Shown here: positions 17,212 through 26,808 of the stretch, piece after piece | How the letters are laid out: each line of letters begins with the position of its first letter | Position numbering within the stretch: the stretch's first letter is position 1 | NCBI GenBank assembly: GCA_016213205.1 | Contig: JACRAZ010000042.1 | Span: 1-64,000, forward strand | Source: Burkholderiales bacterium | GTDB taxonomy: Bacteria > Pseudomonadota > Gammaproteobacteria > Burkholderiales > Burkholderiaceae_C | Direction: 5' to 3' | DNA: 64,000 bases | Made by a program: the position numbers and the translations under genes | Notes under the pieces: generated by a model | Seen by the model: only the letters and a program-made list of their open reading frames with translations | What the model was told of the DNA's origin: nothing | Databases searched by the model: none

Positions 17212-17880
17212 ATGAGCACCACCACCGGCACCACCAGCTCGACCAACAACCTGGCCAGCCAGGTGCAGGCCGCCAGCGGCGCGAGCAAGACACTCAGCGC
17301 CAGCGAGCAGACCGACCGCTTCCTGAAGCTGCTGGTCACGCAGATGCAGAACCAGGACCCGCTCAATCCGATGGACAACGCGGAGATCACCACGCAGATG
17401 GCGCAGATCAGCACCGTCAGCGGCATCGACGACCTGAACAAGTCCATCGGGGCAATGAGCTCGATGCTGCTGCAGTCGCAGTCGCTCGAAGCCGCCGGCC
17501 TGGTGGGCAAGACCGTGCTCGTCAACGGCAACGACCTCACGCTGGCCGAGGACGGCAGCACCGCCGCCGGCTTCGAGCTGGCCGGCCCGGCCGATTCGGT
17601 GAAGGTGCAGATCAAGAACGCCGCCGGCAAGGTGGTGGACACGCTTGAGCTCGGCGCTGCCGCCTCCGGCCGCCACAGCTTCGAGTGGCAGAACAAGGAC
17701 CCGAAGCAGAACACCGGTTTCACCTTCACCGTGACGGCGATGTCCGCCGCCAAGATGGTGGAGAGCAAGCCGCTGGTGGCCGACGGCGTGGCCGCGGTCT
17801 ACAACGATGCAGGCCAGCTCAGCCTCGAAACCTTCAATCACGGCGTCGTGAAGTACGCCGACGTCAAGGGCATTTCCTGA
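17212..17880 (+). CDS. flgD: Hook assembly scaffold FlgD
   Basis: FlgD forms the temporary cap that guides polymerisation of FlgE hook subunits and is later discarded. The 222-residue product has a Ser/Thr-rich N-terminus, then the conserved FLKLLVTQMQNQDPLNPMDN block around residues 40-60. A C-terminal FlgD Ig-like/tudor region follows (LVGKTVLVNGND, then ending GVVKYADVKGIS). It sits directly before flgE. Confidence 0.96.
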   Translation: MSTTTGTTSSTNNLASQVQAASGASKTLSASEQTDRFLKLLVTQMQNQDPLNPMDNAEITTQMAQISTVSGIDDLNKSIGAMSSMLLQSQSLEAAGLVGKTVLVNGNDLTLAEDGSTAAGFELAGPADSVKVQIKNAAGKVVDTLELGAAASGRHSFEWQNKDPKQNTGFTFTVTAMSAAKMVESKPLVADGVAAVYNDAGQLSLETFNHGVVKYADVKGIS

Positions 17881-17926
17881 TCCGACCGCCCCGGATCATT
17901 CCCGCGCATCCACCAAGGAGCACACC

Positions 17927-19216
17927 ATGTCTTTCCAGCAAGGTCTGTCCGGCCTGAACTCGACCAGCAAGAACCTGTCGGTCATCGGCAACAACATTGC
18001 CAACGCCAACACCTTCGGCTTCAAGGGCTCGCGCGCTGAATTCGCGGCGGTGTATGCCACCTCGCTGAACGCCGCCGGCGGCAACGCGGCGGGCATCGGC
18101 GTCAACGTCACCGCGGTGGCGCAGCAGTTCACGCAGGGCAACATCGCCACCACCGAGAACGCCATGGACCTGGCGATCAACGGGCGTGGCTTCTTCCAAC
18201 TGCAGCGCACCAACGGCGACACGCCCATCGGCCAGGTGATGTACTCGCGCAGCGGCCAGTTCAAGGTGGACCGCGACGGCTACGTGGTGGACACCGCGGG
18301 CCTGAAGCTGCTGGCCCGCAAGTGGGACGCGGTGACCAACCGCGCCACCGGCGAGGCCACCACCATCTCGCTCAAGGGCGACACCGGCGGCAAGCCCGCG
18401 GCCACCGGCGCCGGCGTGGGCGCGGCCTACAACGGCATCCGCATCACGATGAACCTGGACGCGCGCCAGGACGCCCCCACCGATGCGATGGACTTCACGC
18501 TGCCCGACACCTACAACTACTCCACCTCGCAGACGCTGTACGACTCGCAGGGCGCGCCCCTGACGATGACCTACTACTACCGCAAGACTGGCGCCAATGC
18601 CTGGGACGTGTTCGGCACCATCAACGACGTGCCGATCGACGGTGCCGGCGGCACCGGCCTGATCACCTCGCTCACCTTCGACGTGGACGGCGCGCTCTCG
18701 GCCAGCACGAACGCGACGATGGACATCGTCGACCCGCGCACGCCGCCGCTGGATGCGGCCGCGGCCTTCCTGTTCGACGACCTGCCGCTGGACATGGCCA
18801 AGTCCACGCAGTACGCGTCGAGCTTCGGCGTCAACGAGCTCACGCAGGACGGCTACGCCGCCGGCGAGCTCACCGGCATCCAGTTCGACGATTCGGGCGT
18901 CATCAAGGCCACCTACTCGAACGGCCGCGCCAACATCGTGGGCCAGTTGCAGCTGGCCGACTTCACCAACCTGCAGGGCCTGGCGCCCACCGGCGGCAAC
19001 CTGTGGGCCGAGACCTTTTCCTCGGGCGCGGCCATCCGCGGCGAGCCGGGCTCCAGCTCGCTGGGCGCGCTGCAATCGGGTGCGCTGGAAGAGTCCAACG
19101 TCGACCTCACGGCCGAGCTGGTGAACATGATCACCGCGCAGCGCGCCTACCAGGCCAATGCGCAGACCATCAAGACCGAAGACCAGGTGCTGCAGACCCT
19201 GGTGAACCTCCGCTGA
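17927..19216 (+). CDS. flgE: Flagellar hook protein FlgE
   Basis: FlgE polymerises into the curved hook that joins rod and filament. The 429-residue product has the N-terminal motif SVIGNNIANANTFGFKGSRA, a central variable domain, and a C-terminal helix with the hook signature LVNMITAQRAYQANAQTIKT. A strong AAGGAG lies 8 nt before the ATG, consistent with the high amount of protein needed. The size is typical of betaproteobacterial FlgE. Confidence 0.97.
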   Translation: MSFQQGLSGLNSTSKNLSVIGNNIANANTFGFKGSRAEFAAVYATSLNAAGGNAAGIGVNVTAVAQQFTQGNIATTENAMDLAINGRGFFQLQRTNGDTPIGQVMYSRSGQFKVDRDGYVVDTAGLKLLARKWDAVTNRATGEATTISLKGDTGGKPAATGAGVGAAYNGIRITMNLDARQDAPTDAMDFTLPDTYNYSTSQTLYDSQGAPLTMTYYYRKTGANAWDVFGTINDVPIDGAGGTGLITSLTFDVDGALSASTNATMDIVDPRTPPLDAAAAFLFDDLPLDMAKSTQYASSFGVNELTQDGYAAGELTGIQFDDSGVIKATYSNGRANIVGQLQLADFTNLQGLAPTGGNLWAETFSSGAAIRGEPGSSSLGALQSGALEESNVDLTAELVNMITAQRAYQANAQTIKTEDQVLQTLVNLR

Positions 19217-19251
19217 TGAGCAGGGGCTGAGGCGCAGGCAAGGGGCACACC

Positions 19252-19980
19252 ATGGACCGCATGATCTACCTGGCGATGGCCGGCGCGAAGGCGACGATGC
19301 AGCGCCAGGACGTGGTGGCCCACAACCTGGCCAATGCCTCCACCACCGGCTTCAAGGCCGAGCTGGCGGCCTTCCGCGCCGCACCGGTGGTGGGCGAGGG
19401 CGCCAGCACACGCGTCTACGCGCTCGAATCCACCCCCGGCTACAAGCCCGATGCCGGCCCCATCCAGGCCACCGGCCGCGCGCTCGACGTGGCGATGAAG
19501 GGCAATGCCTGGCTCGCGGTGCAGGGCACCGACGGCACCGAGGCCTACACCCGCGCTGGCGCGCTGGAGCTCAACACCGAGGGCCTGCTCACCACCGCGG
19601 GCGGCCTCACCGTGCTGGGCGACGGCGGCCCGATCACGCTGCCGGCCAACGCGCAGGTGGAGGTGGCCAGCGACGGCACCATCACCGCCAAGGTGGGCAA
19701 CGGCCGGCCGCAGGGGGTGGGCAAGCTCAAGCTCGTCACGCCCGAGGCACCGCTCACGCGCGGGCCGGACGGCCTGTTCCGCGCCGCCGAGGAACTGCCC
19801 GCCGATGCCACCGCACGGCTGCAGAGCGGCGCGCTCGAGGGCAGCAACGTCAGCGCCATCGAGAGCATGGTGGCGATGATCTCCGCCGCGCGGCAGTTCG
19901 AGCAGCAGATGAAGATGCTGCAAAGCGCGCAGGACAAGGAACAGGCCGCCACCAAGCTGCTGGGCATGGGCAACGGCTGA
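19252..19980 (+). CDS. flgF: Flagellar proximal rod protein FlgF
   Basis: FlgF is a rod subunit. The 242-residue product begins [20 protein letters not shown], followed by the rod motif [18 protein letters not shown]. Its C-terminal helix contains [21 protein letters not shown], as in other FlgF proteins. It is 35 nt after flgE and is followed by a terminator-like hairpin before flgG. Confidence 0.96.
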   Translation: MDRMIYLAMAGAKATMQRQDVVAHNLANASTTGFKAELAAFRAAPVVGEGASTRVYALESTPGYKPDAGPIQATGRALDVAMKGNAWLAVQGTDGTEAYTRAGALELNTEGLLTTAGGLTVLGDGGPITLPANAQVEVASDGTITAKVGNGRPQGVGKLKLVTPEAPLTRGPDGLFRAAEELPADATARLQSGALEGSNVSAIESMVAMISAARQFEQQMKMLQSAQDKEQAATKLLGMGNG

Positions 19981-20008
19981 CGCCGCGCACCACGCCCCCG
20001 GCCGAGAG

Positions 20009-20033
20009 AAGCGCCCCCTAGCGGGCGCTTTTT
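20009..20033 (+). terminator. Intrinsic terminator-like hairpin between flgF and flgG
   Basis: AGCGCCC (20010-20016), a short loop and GGGCGCT (20023-20029) form a perfect 7-bp stem followed by TTTT. It lies inside the flgB-flgL series, so it may lower expression of flgG to flgL or mark a separate transcription unit. Confidence 0.75.
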
Positions 20034-20095
20034 GCGTCTTCGGCACCCTCAAGTTCGCCGGATCATCGTGGCATCACGACCGAAGGAGCGTCGCC

Positions 20096-20878
20096 ATGAT
20101 GCGATCTCTGTGGATTGCCAAGACCGGCATGGAAGCCCAGCAGACCCAGCTGGACGCCATTGCCCACAACCTCGCCAACACCGCCACCAATGGCTTCAAG
20201 CGCGGCCACGCGGTGTTCGAGGACCTGATGTACCAGAACCTGCGCCAGTCCGGCGCCAACAGCTCGGAGCAGACCACGCTGCCCACCGGGTTGCAGATCG
20301 GTGTGGGCGTGCGGCCGGTGGCCATGTCGCGCAACTTCTCGCAGGGCAACCTGCAGAACACCGGCAACACGCTGGACCTGGCGGTCAAGGGCCATGGTTT
20401 CTTCCAGATCCAGATGCCCGACGGCTCCACCGCCTACACGCGCGACGGCTCGTTCCAGCTCAACGCCCAGGGCCAGATCGTCACCCAGAACGGCTACCTG
20501 GTGCAGCCGGGCATCACCGTGCCGGCCACGGCGCAGAGCGTCACCATCGCCACCGACGGCACGGTGTCGATCACCCAGCCGAACCAGACCGCCACGCAGT
20601 CGCTGGGGCAGATCCAGCTCGCGCATTTCGTCAACCCGGCCGGGCTGGACCCGCGGGGCGAGAACCTGTTCGTCGAGACCACCGCCTCCGGCACGCCGAG
20701 CACCGGCGCGCCGCTGTCCAACGGCCTGGGCTCGCTGGCCCAGGGCTATGTGGAAACCAGCAACGTGAACATGGTCGAGGAGCTGGTCTCGATGATCCAG
20801 ACCCAGCGCGCCTACGAGATCAACTCCAAGGCCATCCAGACCTCCGACCAGATGCTGCAGCGCCTGGCGCAGCTGTGA
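20096..20878 (+). CDS. flgG: Flagellar distal rod protein FlgG
   Basis: FlgG forms the distal rod. The 260-residue product starts [20 protein letters not shown], carries [17 protein letters not shown] and ends with the signature [22 protein letters not shown]. The length is the usual 260-261. AAGGAG lies 7 nt before the first ATG, deciding for 20096 over the second ATG three bases later. It is the first gene after the intra-operon terminator-like hairpin. Confidence 0.97.
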   Translation: MMRSLWIAKTGMEAQQTQLDAIAHNLANTATNGFKRGHAVFEDLMYQNLRQSGANSSEQTTLPTGLQIGVGVRPVAMSRNFSQGNLQNTGNTLDLAVKGHGFFQIQMPDGSTAYTRDGSFQLNAQGQIVTQNGYLVQPGITVPATAQSVTIATDGTVSITQPNQTATQSLGQIQLAHFVNPAGLDPRGENLFVETTASGTPSTGAPLSNGLGSLAQGYVETSNVNMVEELVSMIQTQRAYEINSKAIQTSDQMLQRLAQL

Positions 20879-20904
20879 ACCGCGCCCGCAGGCCCGGCTG
20901 AACC

Positions 20905-21603
20905 ATGAACACCCGCCTTCTCCTTGCCCCGCTGCTGGCCGTGGCCAGCCTGGCCGGCGGCTGCGTCGCCCTGCAGCGTGTGCCGCAGGTCGACGTGGTG
21001 CCTTCGCCGGCACTGCCGGCCGCGGCCGTCGCGGCCCCGGCCGCGCAGCCGCCCGCCCCGGTGCCCACCGGCGCCATCTTCCAGGCCGACCGCTACCGCC
21101 CGCTGGTGGAAGACCACCGCGCGCGCCTGGTGGGCGACACCATCGTGGTGCAGATCACCGAGAAGGTCTCGGCCACGCAAAAGGCCACCAGCTCGGTGGA
21201 CAAGTCCGGCGAGACCGATTTCAGCATCACCGCGCTGCCCGGCGTGCGGGCCGCCCGCCTGGCCCGCATGGGCGCGGCCGGCAGCAACAGCAACACCTTC
21301 GAGGGCAAGGGCGTCACCGAGAGCAGCAACGACTTCTCCGGCACCATCACCGCCACCGTGGTGCAGGTGCTGCCCAACGGCCACATGGTCATCGCCGGCG
21401 AGAAGCAGATCGGCGTCAACGCCAACGTGGACGTGCTGCGCTTCTCGGGCCAGGTGGACCCCCGCTCCATCGCCCCCGGCAACAGCGTGCTGAGCACGCA
21501 GATCGCCAACGTGCGTGTCGAGCAGCGCGGTCGCGGCCAGGCGGCCGAGGCGCAGTCCATGGGCTGGCTCTCGCGCTTCTTCCTCACGCTCATGCCCATC
21601 TGA
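20905..21603 (+). CDS. flgH: Flagellar L-ring lipoprotein FlgH
   Basis: FlgH assembles into the outer-membrane L ring around the rod. The 232-residue product has a lipoprotein signal with the cysteine at residue 21 (SLAGGC). A Pro/Ala linker follows, then the conserved core with LVGDTIVVQITEKVSATQKA and a C-terminal NGHMVIAGEKQIGVN block. It sits between flgG and flgI as expected. Confidence 0.96.
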   Translation: MNTRLLLAPLLAVASLAGGCVALQRVPQVDVVPSPALPAAAVAAPAAQPPAPVPTGAIFQADRYRPLVEDHRARLVGDTIVVQITEKVSATQKATSSVDKSGETDFSITALPGVRAARLARMGAAGSNSNTFEGKGVTESSNDFSGTITATVVQVLPNGHMVIAGEKQIGVNANVDVLRFSGQVDPRSIAPGNSVLSTQIANVRVEQRGRGQAAEAQSMGWLSRFFLTLMPI

Positions 21604-21610
21604 GGCTGCC

Positions 21611-22738
21611 ATGTCCTTCAACCCCGAACGTGCGCTGCGCTGGGTCATCACCGCCAGTTTCGTGATCGCCAGCGCGGCCATCTGGTGGCCGGTGCAGGCC
21701 GCGCGCATCAAGGAGCTCGCCAGCGTGCAGGGCGTGCGCAGCAACCAGCTCACCGGCTACGGCCTGGTGGTGGGCCTGGACGGCACGGGCGACCAATCGA
21801 CCCAGGCACCGTTCACGCCGCAGAGCCTGGCCTCGATGCTGCAGCAGATGGGCGTCACCGTGCCGCCCGGCACCACGATGCAGCCGCGCAACGTGGCCGC
21901 GGTGCTGATCACGGCCGACCTGCCCGCGTTTTCGCAGCCGGGCCAGCGCATCGACATCAACGTGTCCTCGGTGGGCAATGCCAAGAGCCTGCGTGGCGGC
22001 ACGCTGGTGGCCACGCCGCTCAAGGGCGCCGACGGGCAGATCTACGCGATGGCGCAGGGCAACCTCGTCGTCGGCGGGGCCGGCGCCTCGGCCGGTGGCT
22101 CGAAGGTGCAGATCAACCACCTCGCGGCCGGCCGCATCCCCGAAGGCGCCACGGTGGAACGCGCCGTGCCCACGCCGCTGGGGCAGGGCGGTGTGCTGCA
22201 GCTGGACCTCAACAGCAAGGATTTCCACACCGCGCGCGCGGTGGCCGGCGCCATCAACGAGGCCAAGGGCCCGGGCAGCGCCCAGGCAGTGGATGGCCGC
22301 GTGGTGCGCGTGAGGCTGCCGGCCGATGCCGACATGGTGGGCTTCATTGCCGACATCGAGGACCTGAACGTCACGCTGGCCAAGCCCGCGGCGCGCGTGG
22401 TGCTCAACGCCCGCACCGGCTCGGTGGTGATGAACGAGGCCGTCACGCTGGCCGAATGCGCGGTGGCGCATGGCTCGCTCTCGGTGACGATCAGCTCCAC
22501 GCCGGTGGTGAGCCAGCCCGGGCCGCTGTCGCCCCAGGGGCAGACGGTGGTCACCGAGAAGACCGACATCGCCATCACCCAGCAGGGCGGCTCGCTGATC
22601 CAGCTGCCCGCCGGTGCCAAGCTGTCCGACGTGGTGAAGGCGCTCAACTCGTTGGGCGCCACGCCACAGGACCTGCTGGCGATCCTGCAGGCCATGAAGA
22701 GCGCCGGCGCCCTCAAGGCCGAACTCGAAGTGATCTGA
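21611..22738 (+). CDS. flgI: Flagellar P-ring protein FlgI
   Basis: FlgI forms the periplasmic P ring anchored in peptidoglycan. The 375-residue product has a signal peptide (about residues 10-30, ending VQA), then the conserved ARIKELASVQGVRSNQLTGY and GLVVGLDGTGDQ. The C-terminal LSDVVKALNSLGATPQDLL block is also present. The ATG at 21611 lies 7 nt after flgH; an upstream open frame inside flgH is a shadow. Confidence 0.97.
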   Translation: MSFNPERALRWVITASFVIASAAIWWPVQAARIKELASVQGVRSNQLTGYGLVVGLDGTGDQSTQAPFTPQSLASMLQQMGVTVPPGTTMQPRNVAAVLITADLPAFSQPGQRIDINVSSVGNAKSLRGGTLVATPLKGADGQIYAMAQGNLVVGGAGASAGGSKVQINHLAAGRIPEGATVERAVPTPLGQGGVLQLDLNSKDFHTARAVAGAINEAKGPGSAQAVDGRVVRVRLPADADMVGFIADIEDLNVTLAKPAARVVLNARTGSVVMNEAVTLAECAVAHGSLSVTISSTPVVSQPGPLSPQGQTVVTEKTDIAITQQGGSLIQLPAGAKLSDVVKALNSLGATPQDLLAILQAMKSAGALKAELEVI

Positions 22739-22746
22739 GGCTCGCC

Positions 22747-23610
22747 ATGGCTAGTATCCCGACCACCTCGCTGGCCACCGATTCACGCGGCCTCGAGGCC
22801 CTGCGCCGCACCTCCGCGCAAGACCCGAAGGCGGCCGTGCGCGAGGCGGCCAAGCAGTTCGAATCGCTGTTCATGAACGAGCTGCTCAAGAGCATGCGCG
22901 CAGCCAGCATGTCCAGCGGCATGATGGACAACGAGGCCACCAAGCTGGGCACCGAGATGCTCGATGCGCAGCTGGCCAACAAGATGAGCGGCCAGAGCGG
23001 CGGCCTGGCCGACATCATCGCCAAGCAGCTCGAACGCCAGATGGGCCTCTCGCCCGGCCCGATCCCGAGCACCCAGCCTGCCAACACCAGCCTGCCGATC
23101 GTCTCCCCGCCCGGCAGCACGCCCAAGATTCCCGAGAAAAGCGCCGCCGGCTTCGTGCAGCAGCACAGCCAGGCCGCGCAGGCCGCCGAGGCGAAAACCG
23201 GCATCCCGGCCGCCTTCATGCTGGCCCAGTCGGCCCACGAGACGGGCTGGGGCAAGAAGGAGATCATCGGCCGCGATGGCACGAACTCGAACAACCTGTT
23301 CGGCATCAAGGCCGGTGCCCACTGGACCGGCCCCACGGTGGACGTGACCACGACCGAGTTCATCGGCGGCCGGGCGCAGAAGGTGGTGCAGAAGTTCCGC
23401 GCCTATGCCAGCCACGAAGAGTCGTTCGCCGACTACGCCAAGCTCATGAAGGACAGCCCGCGCTACCAGGCGGTGCTGAACGCCGGCGGCGACGCCAAGG
23501 CCTTCGCCCAGGGCCTGCAACGCGCCGGTTATGCCACCGACCCCGCCTATGCCTCGAAGCTCACGCGCGTGATCGACACCACGCTGCGCCTGCAGCGCGG
23601 GCAGGCCTGA
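22747..23610 (+). CDS. flgJ: Rod-cap and peptidoglycan hydrolase FlgJ
   Basis: FlgJ caps the growing rod and cuts a hole in peptidoglycan. The 287-residue product has the N-terminal rod-scaffold domain (FESLFMNELLKSMRAASM, about residues 40-60). A linker leads to a C-terminal glucosaminidase domain (about 135-285) with QSAHETGWGK, which contains the catalytic Glu, and SNNLFGIKAG. Both domains are present, as in enterobacterial FlgJ. The start is 8 nt after the flgI stop. Confidence 0.95.
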   Translation: MASIPTTSLATDSRGLEALRRTSAQDPKAAVREAAKQFESLFMNELLKSMRAASMSSGMMDNEATKLGTEMLDAQLANKMSGQSGGLADIIAKQLERQMGLSPGPIPSTQPANTSLPIVSPPGSTPKIPEKSAAGFVQQHSQAAQAAEAKTGIPAAFMLAQSAHETGWGKKEIIGRDGTNSNNLFGIKAGAHWTGPTVDVTTTEFIGGRAQKVVQKFRAYASHEESFADYAKLMKDSPRYQAVLNAGGDAKAFAQGLQRAGYATDPAYASKLTRVIDTTLRLQRGQA

Positions 23611-23637
23611 ACCCGGACCCCCCGCAGGAGCTGAACC

Positions 23638-25548
23638 ATGTCGATGCTGATGCAACTGGGCACCCGCGCGATGTCCGCGGCCTACCTGCAACTGCAGACG
23701 ACCGGCCAGAACATCGCCAATGCCAACACCCCCGGCTACTCGCGCCAGGAGGTGGTGCTGGGCACCAGCGAGGGCCAGTTCAGCGGCGCCGGCTTCGTGG
23801 GCCGCGGCGTCACGGTGCAGACCATCGTGCGCGCCTACGACGCCTACCTCACCTCGCAGGCCGCGGCCACCAAGTCGGTGGCGGCCTACGACCGGGCCCG
23901 CCTGTCCATGCTGGACCAGATGCAGGGCACCTTCGGCACCGGCGCCGGCGGCCTGGGCAATGCCGCCACGCAACTGTTCAATTCGTTCTCCGACCTGGCC
24001 GCCGCGCCCGCCGACCTGGCCGCGCGCCAGGCCACCATCGCCCGGGCCGAAGACTTCGCCTCGATGGCGCGTTCGTACAGCGACCAGATCGAGGTGCTGC
24101 AGGCCAACGTGTACAACGAGGTCAGCAACTCGGTCGACGAGGTCAACACCTTCGCCCGCGGCGTGGCCGACCTGAACAAGAAGATCACCGCCGCGGTGGC
24201 CACCGGCCACTCGCCCAACGACCTGATGGACGCGCGCGACCGGCTGATCGGGCAGATCTCCGAGAAGATCGACATCGAGACCGTCAACGCACCGGACGGC
24301 AGCATCAGCGTGTACGTGGGACGTGGCCAGAGCCTGGTGCTGCGCGGCCTGACCAACACCGTGGTCACCCGGCAGGACGAGTTCGACCCCGCGCGGGTCT
24401 CCATCGGCATGGTGGTGTCCGGCGAGTTGCGGCCGCTGGACCCCAAGACGCTGGGCGCCGGTGCGATCCCCGGGCTGATCAAGTTCCAGAACGAAGACCT
24501 GGTCGACGTGCGCAACCGGCTGGGCCAGATGGTCGCCAGCCTCGCCACCGCGATGAACGACCAGCAGTCCTTCGGCATCGACCTGGCCGGCACGCCGGGT
24601 GATCCGCTGTTCCAGCTGCAGGCCGCGCCCGCGCTGCCGGCGGTGACCAATGCGCTCGACGGCTTCGGCGCCCCGATCGCCAAGATCACGCTCACGCTGC
24701 AGGACGAAACCGTGCTGAAGGCCAGCGAGTACCTGCTCGAGGAAGACCCGGCCAACCCGGGCCTGTTCCAGGCCACGCGCCTGAGCGACGGCACCGTGTT
24801 CAGCGGCCTGGCCGACGGCGACACGTTCGAGGGCTTCAGCTTCACCTTCGGTGCCACCGCATTCCAGACCGGCGACCGCTTCCTGCTCAAGCCCGTGAGC
24901 ACGGCCGCCATGAGCGTGAAGGTGGCGCTGGCCGACCCGCGTGGCCTGGCCGCGGCCAACCCGCTGACGGCGAGCAGCAACCCCGCCAACCTGGGCACCG
25001 GCTCGGTGGGCGGGCTGGTGATCGATGCCCTGCCCGGCGCGGCCTACCAGGACATGGTGCTGGCCTTCACCAGCGCCACCGGCGACTACGAAATCCGGGA
25101 CTCCGGCGGCGGCGTGCTCGCGACCGGCACCTGGAGCGCCAGCCAGCCGATCAGCTACAACGGCTTCTCGCTCACGCTCAAGGGCGTGCCGGCCAATGGC
25201 GACAGCTTCGACATCGACGTCGTGGTGCCGCCGGCCACCAACAACGGCAACGCGCTGGCCTTCGACGACATGGCCAACCGGCTCATCACCGATGGCCGCA
25301 CGATCAACGACGCCTATGCGCAGACGCTGTCCAACGTGGGCGTGCGGGTGCGTGGGGCCGAGGCCTCGGCCCAGACCAGCGCCGGCGTGGCCCAGCGTGC
25401 CGAAGAGGCGCTCACCAGCAAGGTGGGCGTGAACCTCGACGAAGAGGCGGCGCGCCTGATCCAGTTCCAGCAGGCCTACCAGGCCGCGGCCAAGATGCTG
25501 CAGACCGCGCAGTCCCTGATGGACATGCTGGCGCAGCTCGACCGCTGA
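23638..25548 (+). CDS. flgK: Hook-filament junction protein FlgK (HAP1)
   Basis: FlgK links hook and filament. The 636-residue product has the N-terminal motif TTGQNIANANTPGYSRQEVV, a long middle domain, and the C-terminal signature NLDEEAARLIQFQQAYQAAA followed by MLQTAQSLMDMLAQL. AGGAG precedes the ATG. FlgN encoded at 14483 would be its chaperone. Length is within the family range. Confidence 0.97.
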   Translation: MSMLMQLGTRAMSAAYLQLQTTGQNIANANTPGYSRQEVVLGTSEGQFSGAGFVGRGVTVQTIVRAYDAYLTSQAAATKSVAAYDRARLSMLDQMQGTFGTGAGGLGNAATQLFNSFSDLAAAPADLAARQATIARAEDFASMARSYSDQIEVLQANVYNEVSNSVDEVNTFARGVADLNKKITAAVATGHSPNDLMDARDRLIGQISEKIDIETVNAPDGSISVYVGRGQSLVLRGLTNTVVTRQDEFDPARVSIGMVVSGELRPLDPKTLGAGAIPGLIKFQNEDLVDVRNRLGQMVASLATAMNDQQSFGIDLAGTPGDPLFQLQAAPALPAVTNALDGFGAPIAKITLTLQDETVLKASEYLLEEDPANPGLFQATRLSDGTVFSGLADGDTFEGFSFTFGATAFQTGDRFLLKPVSTAAMSVKVALADPRGLAAANPLTASSNPANLGTGSVGGLVIDALPGAAYQDMVLAFTSATGDYEIRDSGGGVLATGTWSASQPISYNGFSLTLKGVPANGDSFDIDVVVPPATNNGNALAFDDMANRLITDGRTINDAYAQTLSNVGVRVRGAEASAQTSAGVAQRAEEALTSKVGVNLDEEAARLIQFQQAYQAAAKMLQTAQSLMDMLAQLDR

Positions 25549-25559
25549 GGAGATTCACC

Positions 25560-26768
25560 ATGAACATGCGCGTCTCGAACTACAGCCGCTTCTCGGGCGC
25601 CGTGCAGTCGCTGCAGGAGCGGCAGGTGGACCTGAGCAAGGCGCAGACCCAGCTCACCACCGGCAAGCGCATCTCCGCGCCCAGCGACGACCCCACCGGC
25701 GCAGCCCGCGTGGAGCGCGCCTACACCCAGCAGCAGCGCATCGCGTCCGAGCAGCGCTCGGTGGGCCTGAGCCGCGCCTCGGTGGCGCAGGTGGAATCGG
25801 CGCTGGCCCAGGTGGGCGACACCCTGCTGCAGGCGCGCGAGCAGGTGGCCGCCGGCGGCAACGGCAGCTACAGCGGCAGCGAGCGCAAGGCGCTGGCCAG
25901 CCACCTCAAGCAACTGCGGGCCGAACTGCTGGCCGTGGCCAACCAGCCCGACGGTGCCGGCGGCTACCTCTTCGGCGGCCAGGGCACCAACTCGCTGCCC
26001 TTCCTGGACGGCCCCACCGGCGTGGCCTTCGCGGGCACCGGCGGCACCGGCCAGCTCTCGGCCTCGGAGCAGATGCCCACCTCGGTGGATGGCGGTGCGC
26101 TGTGGCTGTCCATCCGCAGCGGCAACGGCGTGTTCGAGACCGACGGTGCGCGTGATGCCACCACCGGCAAGTACACCAACCTGGGCAGCGGCTACATCGC
26201 CGAAGGCGGCATCGCCGACCCCTCGGCGCTCACCGGCGGAAGCTACGACATCACCTTCAGCGTGGCCGCCGGCGTGACCACCTACACCGTGGCGCCCAGC
26301 GGCCAGACCGGCACCTACAGCTCCGGCGCCACCATCACGGTGGACGGCATGGCGCTGAAGTTCGCCGGCGCCCCGGCCGATGGCGATGTCTTCACCGTCC
26401 GGCCGTCCACCGTGGACATGAACCCGTTCAAGGCGCTGGACCGGGCGATCGCGGTGCTGGACGACCCCACCGCCAACGCCGGCGCCGTGGCGCAGGCGGT
26501 GAGCAACGGCGTGCGCGACCTCGACCACGCGATCACCAACTTCCAGGGCGCGCGTTCGGTGGCCGGCGCCACGCTGACGCGGCTGGACAGCATCGACAGC
26601 CGCAATCAGGATCGCGACCTGTGGGCCAAATCGGTACAGTCCGAGGTCGAGGACCTGGACATGGTGCAAGCCATTTCCGATTTCCAGAACAAGCAGACCA
26701 GCTACCAGGCGGCCCTGCAAAGCTACACGATGGTGCAGCGCATGTCGCTGTTCGACTACCTGAAGTGA
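25560..26768 (+). CDS. flgL: Hook-filament junction protein FlgL (HAP3)
   Basis: FlgL is the second junction protein. The 402-residue product starts MNMRVSNYSRFSGAVQSLQE and has the flagellin-like N-terminal helix with LTTGKRISAPSDDPTGAARV. It ends in a helix containing VEDLDMVQAISDFQNKQTSY and a terminal MSLFDYLK. GAGGAG is placed 7 nt before the ATG. The gene closes the flg operon. Confidence 0.96.
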   Translation: MNMRVSNYSRFSGAVQSLQERQVDLSKAQTQLTTGKRISAPSDDPTGAARVERAYTQQQRIASEQRSVGLSRASVAQVESALAQVGDTLLQAREQVAAGGNGSYSGSERKALASHLKQLRAELLAVANQPDGAGGYLFGGQGTNSLPFLDGPTGVAFAGTGGTGQLSASEQMPTSVDGGALWLSIRSGNGVFETDGARDATTGKYTNLGSGYIAEGGIADPSALTGGSYDITFSVAAGVTTYTVAPSGQTGTYSSGATITVDGMALKFAGAPADGDVFTVRPSTVDMNPFKALDRAIAVLDDPTANAGAVAQAVSNGVRDLDHAITNFQGARSVAGATLTRLDSIDSRNQDRDLWAKSVQSEVEDLDMVQAISDFQNKQTSYQAALQSYTMVQRMSLFDYLK

Positions 26769-26808
26769 CCCTTGAACGCACAGCCTTGAGGCAAGGCGGA
26801 ACCGACCG

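Noticed and set aside
16352..17841. Long minus-strand frames opposite flgB-flgL (for example 16261-17841)
   Set aside because: High-GC shadow frames. The plus-strand genes show all rod and hook motifs in the standard order.
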